DNA of 64,000 bases from Accumulibacter sp. (GTDB lineage: Bacteria; Pseudomonadota; Gammaproteobacteria; Burkholderiales; Rhodocyclaceae). Each line of letters starts with the position of its first letter. Within the stretch, counting starts at the first letter, position 1. The notes beneath the pieces are model-generated. The model did not search any database. It was not told the origin of the DNA and saw only the letters and a program-made list of their open reading frames with translations. Shown in pieces: positions 44,544 to 53,181 of the stretch. Where the stretch lies: the NCBI RefSeq assembly GCF_036625195.1, contig NZ_JAZKUG010000001.1, forward strand, positions 372,001 to 436,000, written 5' to 3'. A program made the position numbers and the translations under genes.

Positions 44544-46048
44544 GTCTCGCGCGCCGCCGCTTCCATCCGGTTGTACAGCGTCGTCCGGTGGACGCCGAGC
44601 AGACGTGCCGCCTGGCTGACGTTGCCATGCGCCAGCTTCAGCGCCGCTTCGATGTAGCCGCGCTCGGTCGCGTCGAGCAGGCGATCGAGGCTGAACGGTT
44701 CGCGCTGCCGCAGGCGTTGCGTCGCAGCGGCGACGATCGCCTCGCTCGTTCCGGCGTCGAGCGCTGCCGGCAGGGCGTCACCGTTCGCCGGCGAATCGTC
44801 CGGCAGATCCAGTTCGGCCTCGAGCGCCGCCGCATCGACGATCTGTCCCGGATAGCGGGTGGTCAGCCGGATGACGACGTTGCGCAGCTCGCGCACGTTG
44901 CCGGGAAAGGCATAGTCACCCCACAGGCTTGCCGCCTGTGGCGACAGCGAAAAGGGTAGCTGCTGCGTCTGCGCGGCGTAGTGCTGGCGGAAGTGCTCGA
45001 GCAGGAGCAGCTTGTCCTCGCCCATCTCGCGCAGTGGCGGCGCGGCGATCGAGCACACCGAGAGGCGATGGTAGAGATCGGCGCGGAAGCGGCCGGCCTT
45101 GACCTCCTTGCGCAGGTCGCGGTTGGTGGCGGCGACGATGCGCGCGCGGCTGACGCGCCGCTGCGTCTCGCCGATGCGCTGATACTCGCCGTTCTCGAGG
45201 ACGCGCAGCAGCTTCGCCTGCAGATCCAGCGCCAGTTCGCCGATCTCGTCGAGAAAGAGCGTGCCATCGGCCGCGTCGTCGAAGTAGCCGGCGCGACTCG
45301 CTGCGGCGCCGGTGAAGGCGCCGCGGGCATGGCCGAAGAGCGTCGCCTCGACCAGGCTGGGCGAGATCGCGGCACAATTCAGCGCCAGGAATGGCCGGTA
45401 GCGCCGCCGCGTATCATGGTGCAGGCAGCGTGCGGCGATGATCTCCTTGCCGCTGCCGGACTCCCCCTCGATCAGGACGGGGAACGGCAGGTCGGCGTAC
45501 TGCCGCAGCTGCAGCCGCAGCTTCTGCATCGCCGGGCTGTTGCCGATCAGCGGCGAAACGCCTTCCCGCTGCTGTTCGTCGAGGGCGCGAAAGGCCAGAG
45601 CGCCCTCGAGCACCTGCTGCAGGTCGCCCGGGTTGCACGGTTTGGCGACGAAATCGGCGGCACCGAGCGTGCGCGCGTGACGGGCGTTGCCGCCATCGCT
45701 CTGTCCGGAAAGGACGACGATGCGGATGGCCGGCGCCAGCTTGATGAGATCGGCAATCAGCGAGAATCCCTCGTCCGGACGATGCGGCACCGGCGGCAGG
45801 CCGAGGTCGACGAGTGCCAGCTCCGGCGCCCGGCGCAATTGCCGCAGAATCTGCAGTGCGTGCGGCCGGGAATGGCTGGTGACGACCTCGAACGGCTTGC
45901 TCAGCGAGAAACTCAGGGTGTCGCAGATCAGCGGATCGTCATCGACGATCAGCAACAGGGGCTTCTCGGGCAATGCGGTTGCGGGGTGGCTGAGCATCGA
46001 AAGCGTGTCGTCACGGGGGCTGGTGGCGGTTGCGTCATTATTCCACAA
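44540..46048 (-). CDS. Sigma54-dependent response regulator of the MSHA operon
   Basis: About 485-502 residues in NtrC layout. The receiver domain (VDDDPLICDTL, phospho-acceptor Asp in LALVDLGLPP, Lys in DFVAKPCN) precedes a sigma54 AAA domain with Walker A GESGSGKEIIAAR, an intact GAFTGA loop (HARGAFTGAAASR) and Walker B GTLFLDEIGELAL. A Fis-type helix-turn-helix ends the protein (VSQAARLLGVHRTTLYNRM). The DLGLPP...EGF form of the receiver resembles PrsR-type regulators. TTG 46048 gives the longest frame; ATG 45997 just before the receiver is a good alternative. It is first in the operon, so it may control the operon itself with RpoN. No partner kinase is adjacent. Confidence 0.88.
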   Translation of the reverse strand: MWNNDATATSPRDDTLSMLSHPATALPEKPLLLIVDDDPLICDTLSFSLSKPFEVVTSHSRPHALQILRQLRRAPELALVDLGLPPVPHRPDEGFSLIADLIKLAPAIRIVVLSGQSDGGNARHARTLGAADFVAKPCNPGDLQQVLEGALAFRALDEQQREGVSPLIGNSPAMQKLRLQLRQYADLPFPVLIEGESGSGKEIIAARCLHHDTRRRYRPFLALNCAAISPSLVEATLFGHARGAFTGAAASRAGYFDDAADGTLFLDEIGELALDLQAKLLRVLENGEYQRIGETQRRVSRARIVAATNRDLRKEVKAGRFRADLYHRLSVCSIAAPPLREMGEDKLLLLEHFRQHYAAQTQQLPFSLSPQAASLWGDYAFPGNVRELRNVVIRLTTRYPGQIVDAAALEAELDLPDDSPANGDALPAALDAGTSEAIVAAATQRLRQREPFSLDRLLDATERGYIEAALKLAHGNVSQAARLLGVHRTTLYNRMEAAARET

Positions 46049-46094
46049 TTATATTAACGTCAAGTAAATCACGGTAAGGCGATGAAGCGTCAGG

Positions 46095-46100
46095 TATAAT
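46095..46100 (+). promoter_or_regulatory. Candidate -10 box of the mla operon promoter
   Basis: TATAAT in CAGGTATAATTCGCC, 30 bases upstream of the mlaF GTG. A good -35 is not seen. The 82-base region is divergent and also contains an AT-rich stretch with TATAAT on the other strand (46048-46056) that may serve the response regulator gene. Confidence 0.5.
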
Positions 46101-46130
46101 TCGCCCTCGTTTTTCTCCCCGGATGCACGC

Positions 46131-46946
46131 GTGTCAGCCGAAGACCTTGTCGAGATCAGCAGTCTTGATTTTGCCTACGAAGATCGCCCGATCCTCGACG
46201 GCATCAGCCTGCAGATCCCGCGCGGCAAGGTCGTCGCCATCATGGGTGGTTCCGGTTGCGGCAAGACGACGCTGTTGCGGCTGATCGGCGGCCAGCTGAA
46301 GCCAAGCCGCGGCGAGATTCGCGTCGACGGGCAGTCGGTACCGCAGCTTGACGACGAAGAGCTGTATGCCTTGCGGCGGCGGATGGGCATGCTCTTCCAG
46401 TTCGGCGCGCTGTTCACCGACATCTCGGTCTACGACAACGTCGCCTACCAGATGCGCGAACACACCGACCTGCCGGAAGAGCTGATCCGCGACATGGTGC
46501 TGATGAAACTCAACGCCGTCGGCCTGCGCGGCGCGCACGGGCTGATGCCGGCCGAGCTCTCCGGCGGCATGGCGCGGCGGGTCGCCCTCGCCCGGGCGAT
46601 CGCGCTCGACCCGATGCTGATCATGTACGACGAGCCCTTCGCCGGTCTCGACCCGATTTCGCTCGGCATCATCGGCCAGTTGATCCGTCGGCTCAACGAT
46701 GCCCTCGGCGCGACGACGATCATGGTCACGCACGACATCCAGGAGTCGCTGCTGATCGTCGACTACATCTATTTCATGTCCGACGGCAAGGTGATCGCGC
46801 TCGGCACCCCGGACGAGATCCGCGCTTCGCGGCATCCCTTCGTCCATCAGTTCGTCCACGCAGAGGCCGACGGACCGGTACCGTTCCACTATCCGGCCGC
46901 GCCATTGGCGCAGGAACTGCTCGCGAGGCACGCACATGGCGGATGA
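46131..46946 (+). CDS. mlaF: Phospholipid ABC transporter ATP-binding protein MlaF
   Basis: A 271-residue ABC ATPase powering retrograde phospholipid transport that keeps outer-membrane lipid asymmetry. Walker A is MGGSGCGKTTLLRL (about 38-49), signature PAELSGGMARRVALARA, Walker B LIMYDEPFAGLDPIS, and switch His VTHDIQES. Start is GTG 46131. The gene overlaps mlaE by 11 bases. It heads mlaF-E-D-A-C-B, the usual betaproteobacterial order with mlaA (vacJ) included in the operon. Confidence 0.95.
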   Translation: MSAEDLVEISSLDFAYEDRPILDGISLQIPRGKVVAIMGGSGCGKTTLLRLIGGQLKPSRGEIRVDGQSVPQLDDEELYALRRRMGMLFQFGALFTDISVYDNVAYQMREHTDLPEELIRDMVLMKLNAVGLRGAHGLMPAELSGGMARRVALARAIALDPMLIMYDEPFAGLDPISLGIIGQLIRRLNDALGATTIMVTHDIQESLLIVDYIYFMSDGKVIALGTPDEIRASRHPFVHQFVHAEADGPVPFHYPAAPLAQELLARHAHGG

Positions 46947-47748
46947 TGCCCGGCCAGAAAACCGCATCGTCGCAACGCTCGGGCACATCGGCCACCGGGT
47001 GGTCGACGGCCTGCTCCGCCTCGGTTTCGCGACCCGCTTCTTCCTGATGGTGCTGCTGCAGTCGGGGCAGTCGTTCCGGCGTCTGCACCTGACCATCCGC
47101 GAGATCTACTTCTCGGGCTTCCAGTCGCTGCTGATCATCCTCGTCTCCGGTCTGTTCATCGGCATGGTGCTCGGCATGCAGGGCTACGAGACGCTGCAGC
47201 GCTACGGTTCGGCCGAGGCGCTTGGCGTCCTCGTCGCCCTGTCGCTGGTGCGCGAGCTCGGACCGGTGGTCGCTGCCCTGCTCTTCGCTTCGCGCGCCGG
47301 ATCGTCGATCACCGCCGAGATCGGCCTGATGAAGGCGACCGAGCAGCTCACGGCGATGGACATGATGGCGGTCAATCCGATCGCCCGCGTCGTCGCTCCG
47401 CGCTTCTGGGGCGGGGTCATCTCGATGCCGTTGCTGGCGGCGCTCTTCTCCGCCGCCGGCATCCTCGGCGGCTATCTGATCGGCGTCGTCTTCATCGGTG
47501 TCGACGAGGGCGCCTTCTGGTCGCAGATGCAGGCATCGGTCGATTTTCGTTACGACATCTGGAGCGGCATCGTCAAGAGCTTCGTCTTCGGCATCGCGGT
47601 ATCGCTGATCGCCGTCTTCGAGGGCTACGACGCCCTGCCGACAGCCGAAGGTGTCTCCGCTTCGATCAAGGGCACCGTCGTCAAGTCGGCGCTGGCGATC
47701 CTGGCGCTCGACTTCGTATTGACCTCGTTCATGTTCCGGGAGGCTTGA
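46936..47748 (+). CDS. mlaE: Phospholipid ABC transporter permease MlaE
   Basis: A 270-residue inner-membrane permease with about five to six helices. The MlaE family signatures include LVSGLFIGMVLGMQGYETLQ, SLVRELGPVVAALLFASRAG and TEQLTAMDMMAVNP. It dimerises and sits under the MlaD ring. It overlaps mlaF at its start, and its stop shares a base with the mlaD ATG, so subunit synthesis is coupled. Confidence 0.95.
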   Translation: MADDARPENRIVATLGHIGHRVVDGLLRLGFATRFFLMVLLQSGQSFRRLHLTIREIYFSGFQSLLIILVSGLFIGMVLGMQGYETLQRYGSAEALGVLVALSLVRELGPVVAALLFASRAGSSITAEIGLMKATEQLTAMDMMAVNPIARVVAPRFWGGVISMPLLAALFSAAGILGGYLIGVVFIGVDEGAFWSQMQASVDFRYDIWSGIVKSFVFGIAVSLIAVFEGYDALPTAEGVSASIKGTVVKSALAILALDFVLTSFMFREA

Positions 47749-48218
47749 TGAGTCGCAAGTTGCTCGACCTCTGGGTCGGTGTTTTCGTCGTCCTGGGAAT
47801 GGCGGCGGTGCTCTTTCTCGCCCTCAAGGTCGGCAACCTGTCGGCGGCGAACTTTGCCGAAACGTACCCGCTGCGCGCCAAGTTTGTTAACATCGGTGGC
47901 CTGAAGGTGCGTGCGCCGGTGAAGAGCGCCGGTGTCGTCGTCGGCCGGGTCGTGGACATCCATTTCGATGCCGAATCCTACGAAGCTGTGGTGACCATCA
48001 GCATCGACGGCCGCTACCGCTTTCCGAAGGACACCTTCGCCCTGATCCTGACCGCCGGGCTGCTCGGCGAACAGTACATCGGCCTCGATCCGGGAGGTGA
48101 CGAGGCGATGCTCAAGGCGGGCGAAGTGATCGGCAAGACGCAATCGGCAGTGGTGCTGGAGAAGCTGATCAGTCAGTTCATGTTCAACAAGGCGTCCGAA
48201 GGACCGAGCGAAAAATAG
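47748..48218 (+). CDS. mlaD: Outer-membrane lipid asymmetry MCE protein MlaD
   Basis: A 156-residue periplasmic MCE protein with one N-terminal membrane helix (LWVGVFVVLGMAAVLFLALKV, about 7-27) and one MCE domain (KFVNIGGLKVRAPVKSAGVVVG, GLLGEQYIGLDPGG). It forms the hexameric ring that holds phospholipid between MlaC and MlaE. The length fits single-domain MlaD. ATG 47748 overlaps the mlaE stop (TGATG); an upstream TTG at 47745 is less likely. Confidence 0.95.
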   Translation: MSRKLLDLWVGVFVVLGMAAVLFLALKVGNLSAANFAETYPLRAKFVNIGGLKVRAPVKSAGVVVGRVVDIHFDAESYEAVVTISIDGRYRFPKDTFALILTAGLLGEQYIGLDPGGDEAMLKAGEVIGKTQSAVVLEKLISQFMFNKASEGPSEK

Positions 48219-48234
48219 AAGGGGGAACCGAACG

Positions 48235-48960
48235 ATGAGAACGCAACTGAGGAGCCGCTGGTCCTGCCTGGCCTGCGCCGCCGCGCTCGTCGCTCTTGGC
48301 GGCTGTGCGACGACGGCGAACAATCCGAAGGATCCGTTCGAGGGCTTCAACCGCGCGATGTTTGCCGTCAACGAGGGGCTCGACGTCGTCATCAAGCCGG
48401 TCGCCCAGGGCTACGACGCAGCGGCGCCGCTGCCGCTGAAGGTGGTCATCGGCAACTTCTTCGGCAACATCTGGGATGCCTGGACCGCGGTCAACAACGT
48501 GCTGCAGGGCAAGGGCCAGGACGCCGCTTCCGATCTCGGCCGGGTGCTGATCAACAGCACGCTGGGAATCGGCGGCGCTTTCGACATCGCCGGCGAGATG
48601 GGTCTGGAGAAGCACTCGGAGGATTTCGGCCAGACGCTCGGCAAGTGGGGCGTCGCCGACGGCCCCTTCTTCTACTGGCCGCTGATCGGACCGCGGACGA
48701 CGCGCGACACCTTCGGCTGGATGGTCGACGTTTATGTCGATCCGGTCTGGCACCTCGACGACGTGGCGCTGCGCAACAGTCTCGCGGCAACCCGTTACAT
48801 CAACCTGCGCGCCAGCCTGCTGCCGTCGGACAAGGTGGTCGAGGAAGCCGCAATCGACCGCTATGAATACATCCGGGACGCCTACCTGCAGCACCGCCGC
48901 AGCCAGATCTTCGATGGCGCGCAACCGCATGAGGTGATCGTCGACGAACCTGCGCGCTAG
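48235..48960 (+). CDS. mlaA: Outer-membrane lipoprotein MlaA (VacJ)
   Basis: A 241-residue lipoprotein (lipobox ALGGC near residue 23) that removes mislocalised phospholipid from the outer leaflet. Family blocks are NPKDPFEGFNRAMFAVNEGLD, VGNFFGNI-like VIGNFFGNIWDAWTAVN, SDLGRVLINSTLGIGGAFD and GPRTTRDTFG. GGGGGAACC lies upstream of the ATG. It lies 16 bases after mlaD, within the operon. Confidence 0.95.
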   Translation: MRTQLRSRWSCLACAAALVALGGCATTANNPKDPFEGFNRAMFAVNEGLDVVIKPVAQGYDAAAPLPLKVVIGNFFGNIWDAWTAVNNVLQGKGQDAASDLGRVLINSTLGIGGAFDIAGEMGLEKHSEDFGQTLGKWGVADGPFFYWPLIGPRTTRDTFGWMVDVYVDPVWHLDDVALRNSLAATRYINLRASLLPSDKVVEEAAIDRYEYIRDAYLQHRRSQIFDGAQPHEVIVDEPAR

Positions 48961-49024
48961 ACCCGGATCAAGACTGCCACAACCCGCCGGCGTCCACCGG
49001 CGAGCCACACCTGCCTGGAAAACG

Positions 49025-49642
49025 ATGATGAAGTTCGCACTGGCCCTGCTGTTCGCCCTGTTCTGCAACCTGACGCCCGCACTGGCGCAGGAAAACGCCC
49101 CGGACGCCCTCGTCCGCAAGGTTACCGACGACGTCCTCACCGTCGTCCGCCAGGACAAGGATATCCGCAGCGGCAACACGCGCAAGGCCATCGACCTGGT
49201 CGAGACGAAGGTCCTGCCCTACTTCAACTTCCAGCGCATGACGGCCCTTGCCGTCGGGCGGGACTGGAACAAGGCGACGCCCGAACAGAAGACACGCCTC
49301 GCCGAGGAGTTCAAGACGCTGCTCGTCCGCACCTATGCCAACGCTCTGACCTCCTACAAGGACCAGAGGATCGTCTACAAGCCGACCCGGTTGCAGCCCG
49401 ACGACAGCAGTGTCGTCGTCCGTACCGAGGTGGTGCAGCCCGGCAGCCAGGCGGTCCAGCTCGATTACGAACTGGCGAAGCAGGGCGACGGCTGGCAGGT
49501 GTACGACGTGCGGGTGGCCGGTGTCAGCCTGGTGACGAACTACCGCGACACCTTCAGCCAGGAGGTTCGCAGCAATGGCATCGACGGCCTGATCGCGCTG
49601 CTCGGCAAGCGCAACAAGGAACTCCAGGCAGGCAAGTCATGA
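49025..49642 (+). CDS. mlaC: Phospholipid-binding periplasmic protein MlaC
   Basis: A 205-residue periplasmic shuttle with a signal peptide (about 1-21, cleavage after TPALA). The MlaC (Tol-Ttg2) fold shows KVLPYFNFQRMTALAVGRDW, FKTLLVRTYANAL, and GWQVYDVRVAGVSLVTNYR near the end. It carries single phospholipids between MlaA and MlaD. The stop overlaps the mlaB start by four bases. Confidence 0.95.
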   Translation: MMKFALALLFALFCNLTPALAQENAPDALVRKVTDDVLTVVRQDKDIRSGNTRKAIDLVETKVLPYFNFQRMTALAVGRDWNKATPEQKTRLAEEFKTLLVRTYANALTSYKDQRIVYKPTRLQPDDSSVVVRTEVVQPGSQAVQLDYELAKQGDGWQVYDVRVAGVSLVTNYRDTFSQEVRSNGIDGLIALLGKRNKELQAGKS

Positions 49643-49932
49643 TCGTCGGCACGGACGGCGGGCTGCGAGTCAGCGCGCCGATGGTGATCGCCAACGCACG
49701 CTCACTGCTCGCTGCCGGACGCAGCTGCCTGCACGCCCGTGCGGCGGCGTCGCTCACCGTCCTCGACCTCGCCGAGGTCGGCGAAGTCGACTCGTCGGCC
49801 GTCAGCCTGATCCTCGCCTGGTTGCGCACCGCCGGCGAACGTGGTCTGCAGCTGCGCATCATCAATCCGCCGGCAAGCCTGCTCAGCCTGGCCTCGCTCT
49901 ACGGCGTAGCCGAACTCCTGCCGCTGGCCTGA
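49639..49932 (+). CDS. mlaB: STAS-domain protein MlaB
   Basis: A 97-residue cytosolic STAS protein. The typical loop is LAEVGEVDSSAVSLILAWL, in which the Ser after Asp corresponds to the regulatory site of anti-sigma antagonists. In the Mla complex MlaB binds MlaF and is needed for assembly and activity. It overlaps mlaC by four bases and closes the mla set; an ABC exporter follows within 30 bases. Confidence 0.9.
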   Translation: MIVGTDGGLRVSAPMVIANARSLLAAGRSCLHARAAASLTVLDLAEVGEVDSSAVSLILAWLRTAGERGLQLRIINPPASLLSLASLYGVAELLPLA

Positions 49933-49957
49933 GGCGGCCCGCTGCTTGCCACGACCA

Positions 49958-50880
49958 ATGGGCGTTGCGGTTGCCATCGATCGCGTCGAGAAGCGCTTCG
50001 CCGCCGTGCAGGCACTCGCCGGGGTATCGCTGCGGATCGACGAGGGTGAGTTCTTCGGCCTGCTGGGGCCGAACGGCGCCGGCAAGACGACGCTGATTTC
50101 CTGCCTGGCCGGTCTCAGCCGGCCGGACGCGGGCAGCTGGCCGTCCTCGGGCACGACGTCGTCCGCGACTACCGCGCCGCCCGCCGCCTGCTCGGCGTGG
50201 TGCCACAGGAACTGGTCTTCGACCCCTTCTTCTCGGTCCGCGAGACGCTGCGCATCCAGTCGGGCTACTTCGGCATCCGCAACAACGATGACTGGATCGA
50301 CGAGATCCTCGCCAACCTCGATCTCGTCGCCAAGGCCGACACCAACATGCGGCGGCTGTCCGGCGGCATGAAGCGGCGGGTGCTGGTTGCCCAGGCGCTG
50401 GTGCACAAGCCGCCGGTGATCGTCCTCGACGAGCCGACCGCTGGCGTCGATGTCGAACTGCGGCAGGGCCTCTGGCAGTTCGTCCGTCGTCTCAATCGCG
50501 ACGGCCACACGGTGATCCTGACGACGCACTACCTCGAGGAGGCCGAATCGCTCTGTGGCCGCATCGCCATGCTCAAGCAGGGGCGCGTGGTGGCGCTCGA
50601 CTCGACCGCCAACCTGCTGGCTCGCTTCGCCGGGCAGACGCTGAGCCTGCGCCTGGCGCCGCCGGCAGCGCTGCCGCGACACCTGGCGGCGCAGGCAACG
50701 AGGGTCGACGGGAACTGGGCCTTCCCGCTTGCCGGAGCCCGCGAGGTCGAGCAGCTGCTGGCCGAACTGCGGCAGGCAGGTTGTGTCATCGACGACCTGC
50801 GGCTGACCCAGAGCGATCTCGAGGATGTTTTCCTCGGCGTCATGCGCAACGCGGCCGACAGCCGGAGCAACGACCGATGA
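49958..50880 (+). pseudogene. ABC transporter ATPase (YadG-like) with a one-base frameshift
   Basis: Homologue of ABC-2 exporter ATPases (about 307 residues when repaired). The first frame (from ATG 49958) reads to Walker A LLGPNGAGKTTLISCLAGLS and then goes out of frame near 50133-50137. The correct reading resumes one frame over (LAVLGHDVVRDYRAARRLLG, then VPQELVFDPFFSVRETLR) through signature MRRLSGGMKRRVLVAQAL and Walker B VIVLDEPTAGVD to the stop at 50880. One missing base in GGGCAGCTGG (for example AGCCTG) explains it. As given, the protein is broken between Walker A and Q loop. A sequencing or assembly error is as likely as true decay, since the partner permease is intact. Confidence 0.85.
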
Positions 50881-51629
50881 CCGGCTTTCGCACGCTGCTC
50901 TACAAGGAAGTCCTTCGTTTCTGGAAAGTCAGCTTCCAGACCATTGCCGCACCGGTGTTGACGGCGCTGCTCTACCTGCTGATCTTCGCGCACGTTCTCG
51001 AAGCGCATGTGCAGGTGCATGGCGTCCCCTATACCGCTTTCCTGATCCCCGGTCTGGTGATGATGTCAGCGCTGCAGAATGCCTTCGCCAACAGTTCGTC
51101 GAGCCTGATCCAGTCGAAGGTGACGGGCAGCGTCGTCTTCGTCCTGCTGCCGCCGATCTCCTACGGCGAGTTCTTCCTCGCCTACGTCGTCGCCGCCATG
51201 CTGCGCGGCCTGATGGTCGGCACCGGCGTCCTGCTGGTGACGATCTGGTTTGCCGTGCCGGCGGTCGAGGCACCGCTGTGGATTCTCGTCTTCATCCTCC
51301 TTGGCGGCGGGATCATGGGCGCACTGGGGATGATTGCCGGCATCTGGGCCGACAAGTTCGACCAGCTCGCCGGCTTCCAGAACTTCCTGATCATGCCGCT
51401 GACCATGCTCTCCGGCGTCTTCTACTCGATCCATTCGCTCCCCGGCTTCTGGCAGCAGGTATCGCATTTCAACCCTGTGTTCTATATGATCGACGGCTTT
51501 CGTTACGGCTTCTTCGGCATCTCGGACGTGCCGCCGGAGACCAGCCTGGCGGTCGTCGGCAGCAGCTTCGCCCTGGTATCGGCAGCAACGCTGCTGCTGC
51601 TGCGCAGCGGCTACAAACTGAGATCCTGA
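50877..51629 (+). CDS. ABC-2 type transporter permease (YadH-like)
   Basis: A 250-residue membrane protein with six hydrophobic helices, the ABC-2 exporter fold. Start MTGFRTLLYKEVLRFWKV; central blocks FLIPGLVMMSALQNAFANSS and GFQNFLIMPLTMLSGVFYSI (the ABC-2 signature region), with NPVFYMIDGFRYGF near the end. The ATG overlaps the ATPase stop by four bases. In related genomes this pair lies between mla genes and ibaG, so it may export an envelope component; the substrate is unknown. Confidence 0.92.
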   Translation: MTGFRTLLYKEVLRFWKVSFQTIAAPVLTALLYLLIFAHVLEAHVQVHGVPYTAFLIPGLVMMSALQNAFANSSSSLIQSKVTGSVVFVLLPPISYGEFFLAYVVAAMLRGLMVGTGVLLVTIWFAVPAVEAPLWILVFILLGGGIMGALGMIAGIWADKFDQLAGFQNFLIMPLTMLSGVFYSIHSLPGFWQQVSHFNPVFYMIDGFRYGFFGISDVPPETSLAVVGSSFALVSAATLLLLRSGYKLRS

Positions 51630-51632
51630 ATC

Positions 51633-51881
51633 ATGATGCACCCTGAACGAGTCCAGCAGTTGATCGCCGCTGGCCTGCCCTGCGAACACCTGCAGGTCAG
51701 CGGCGATGGCCACCACTTCGAGGCGTTGATCGTCAGCGCCAGCTTCGCCGGCAGGAACCGCGTGCAGCGCCAGCAACTGGTCAACCGGATCCTGCAGCAG
51801 CATTTCGACTCCGGCGAGTTGCATGCGCTGTCGATGAAGACGCAGACCCCCGCAGAGTGGAGAGACGCCAGCCGTGGATAA
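51633..51881 (+). CDS. ibaG: BolA-family protein IbaG
   Basis: An 82-residue BolA-type protein. The characteristic His and Cys positions are in AGLPCEHLQVSGDGHHFEALIVS, and FAGRNRVQRQQLVNRIL contains the family helix. BolA/IbaG proteins bind monothiol glutaredoxins with 2Fe-2S clusters. The place directly before murA, with an 8-base overlap, is the conserved ibaG-murA pair. Start is ATG 51633 or the next codon. Confidence 0.93.
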   Translation: MMHPERVQQLIAAGLPCEHLQVSGDGHHFEALIVSASFAGRNRVQRQQLVNRILQQHFDSGELHALSMKTQTPAEWRDASRG

Positions 51882-53139
51882 GCTGCTGATCGAGGGAGGC
51901 CGGCGGCTCGCCGGCGAAGTCGCGATTTCCGGCGCCAAGAACGCGGCGCTGCCGATCCTCTGCGCCAGCCTGCTCAGCGCCGAACCGCTGCATCTGCGCA
52001 ACGTGCCGCAACTGCGGGACGTGGCGACGATGCTGCGGCTGATCGAGCAGATGGGCGTCCAGGTCAGCCGCGAGGGGACTTCCGAAGTCGTCCTCGACAG
52101 TCGCAACCTCGACAATCCGCTCGCCCCGTACGACATGGTCAAGACCATGCGCGCGTCGATCCTCGTCCTCGGTCCACTGCTGGCGCGCCACGGCGAGGCC
52201 CGGGTGTCGCTGCCGGGCGGCTGTGCCATCGGCGCCAGACCGGTCGAGCAGCATATCCGCGGTCTGCAGGCAATGGGCGCAGAGATCCAGGTCGAGCACG
52301 GCTATATCCATGCCCGCATTGCCGGCGGCAGGCGGCGCCTGCAAGGCACCCGCATCGTCACCGACATGGTCACCGTCACCGGCACCGAGAACCTGATGAT
52401 GGCGGCGGTTCTCGCCGACGGCGAGACGACGATCGAGAATGCCGCCCGCGAACCGGAAATCGTCGATCTTGCCGACTGCCTCAGCTCAATGGGGGCGCGC
52501 ATCTCGGGCGCCGGCAGCGACCGCATCCGCATCCGCGGCGTCGACTGCCTGCACGGTGCAGCGCACACGGTAATGGCCGACCGCATCGAGACCGGCACCT
52601 ACCTCTGTGCGGCAGCGGCAACCGGCGGCAGCATCCGGCTGACCCACACTTCGGCCGCCTACCTCGATGTCGTCGTCGATAAACTGCTCGACGCCGGCTG
52701 CGAGATCGTCGCCGAGCGCGAGGCGATCCGCCTCGCGGCACCGCAGCGTCTCAAGGCAGTCAGCGTGCGCACCTCGCCGTACCCGGCATTCCCGACCGAC
52801 ATGCAGGCGCAGTTCATGGCGCTGAACTGCGTCGCCGAGGGCACGGCGGTGATCCGCGAGACGATCTTCGAGAATCGCTTCATGCATGCCGTCGAGCTGA
52901 TCCGGCTCGGTGCCGACATCCGGATCGACGCCAGCAACGCGCTGGTCACCGGCGTCGAGCATCTGCAGGGAGCGACGGTCATGGCGACCGACCTGCGCGC
53001 GTCGGCCAGCCTGGTGATTGCCGGACTGGTGGCGCAGGGAGAAACGCTGATCGACCGCATCTACCATCTCGACCGCGGCTACGAGCGAATCGAGGAGAAG
53101 CTCGAACAATTGGGCGCCGTCGTCCGGCGAATCCGCTGA
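51874..53139 (+). CDS. murA: UDP-N-acetylglucosamine 1-carboxyvinyltransferase MurA
   Basis: A 421-residue cytosolic enzyme for the first committed step of peptidoglycan precursor synthesis, transferring enolpyruvyl from PEP to UDP-GlcNAc. Catalytic Cys is about residue 117 in LPGGCAIGARPVEQHI, with the Lys-Asn pair in SGAKNAALPIL near the N-terminus and the PTDMQAQFMAL block. Presence of Cys predicts fosfomycin sensitivity. Start is GTG 51874, overlapping ibaG. In many betaproteobacteria the histidine operon follows; here a nuclease pair does. Confidence 0.97.
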   Translation: MDKLLIEGGRRLAGEVAISGAKNAALPILCASLLSAEPLHLRNVPQLRDVATMLRLIEQMGVQVSREGTSEVVLDSRNLDNPLAPYDMVKTMRASILVLGPLLARHGEARVSLPGGCAIGARPVEQHIRGLQAMGAEIQVEHGYIHARIAGGRRRLQGTRIVTDMVTVTGTENLMMAAVLADGETTIENAAREPEIVDLADCLSSMGARISGAGSDRIRIRGVDCLHGAAHTVMADRIETGTYLCAAAATGGSIRLTHTSAAYLDVVVDKLLDAGCEIVAEREAIRLAAPQRLKAVSVRTSPYPAFPTDMQAQFMALNCVAEGTAVIRETIFENRFMHAVELIRLGADIRIDASNALVTGVEHLQGATVMATDLRASASLVIAGLVAQGETLIDRIYHLDRGYERIEEKLEQLGAVVRRIR

Positions 53140-53181
53140 GCGACGCGGCCGCGGCGACCCGGCACGGCGACTGCTGCCCGC

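Noticed and set aside
43053..44657. Plus-strand Arg/Gly-rich frame and a nearby Val-Ala-Gly repeat frame (43207-43656)
   Set aside because: Both are other-frame readings of the MshM repeats; repeat DNA stays open in all frames.
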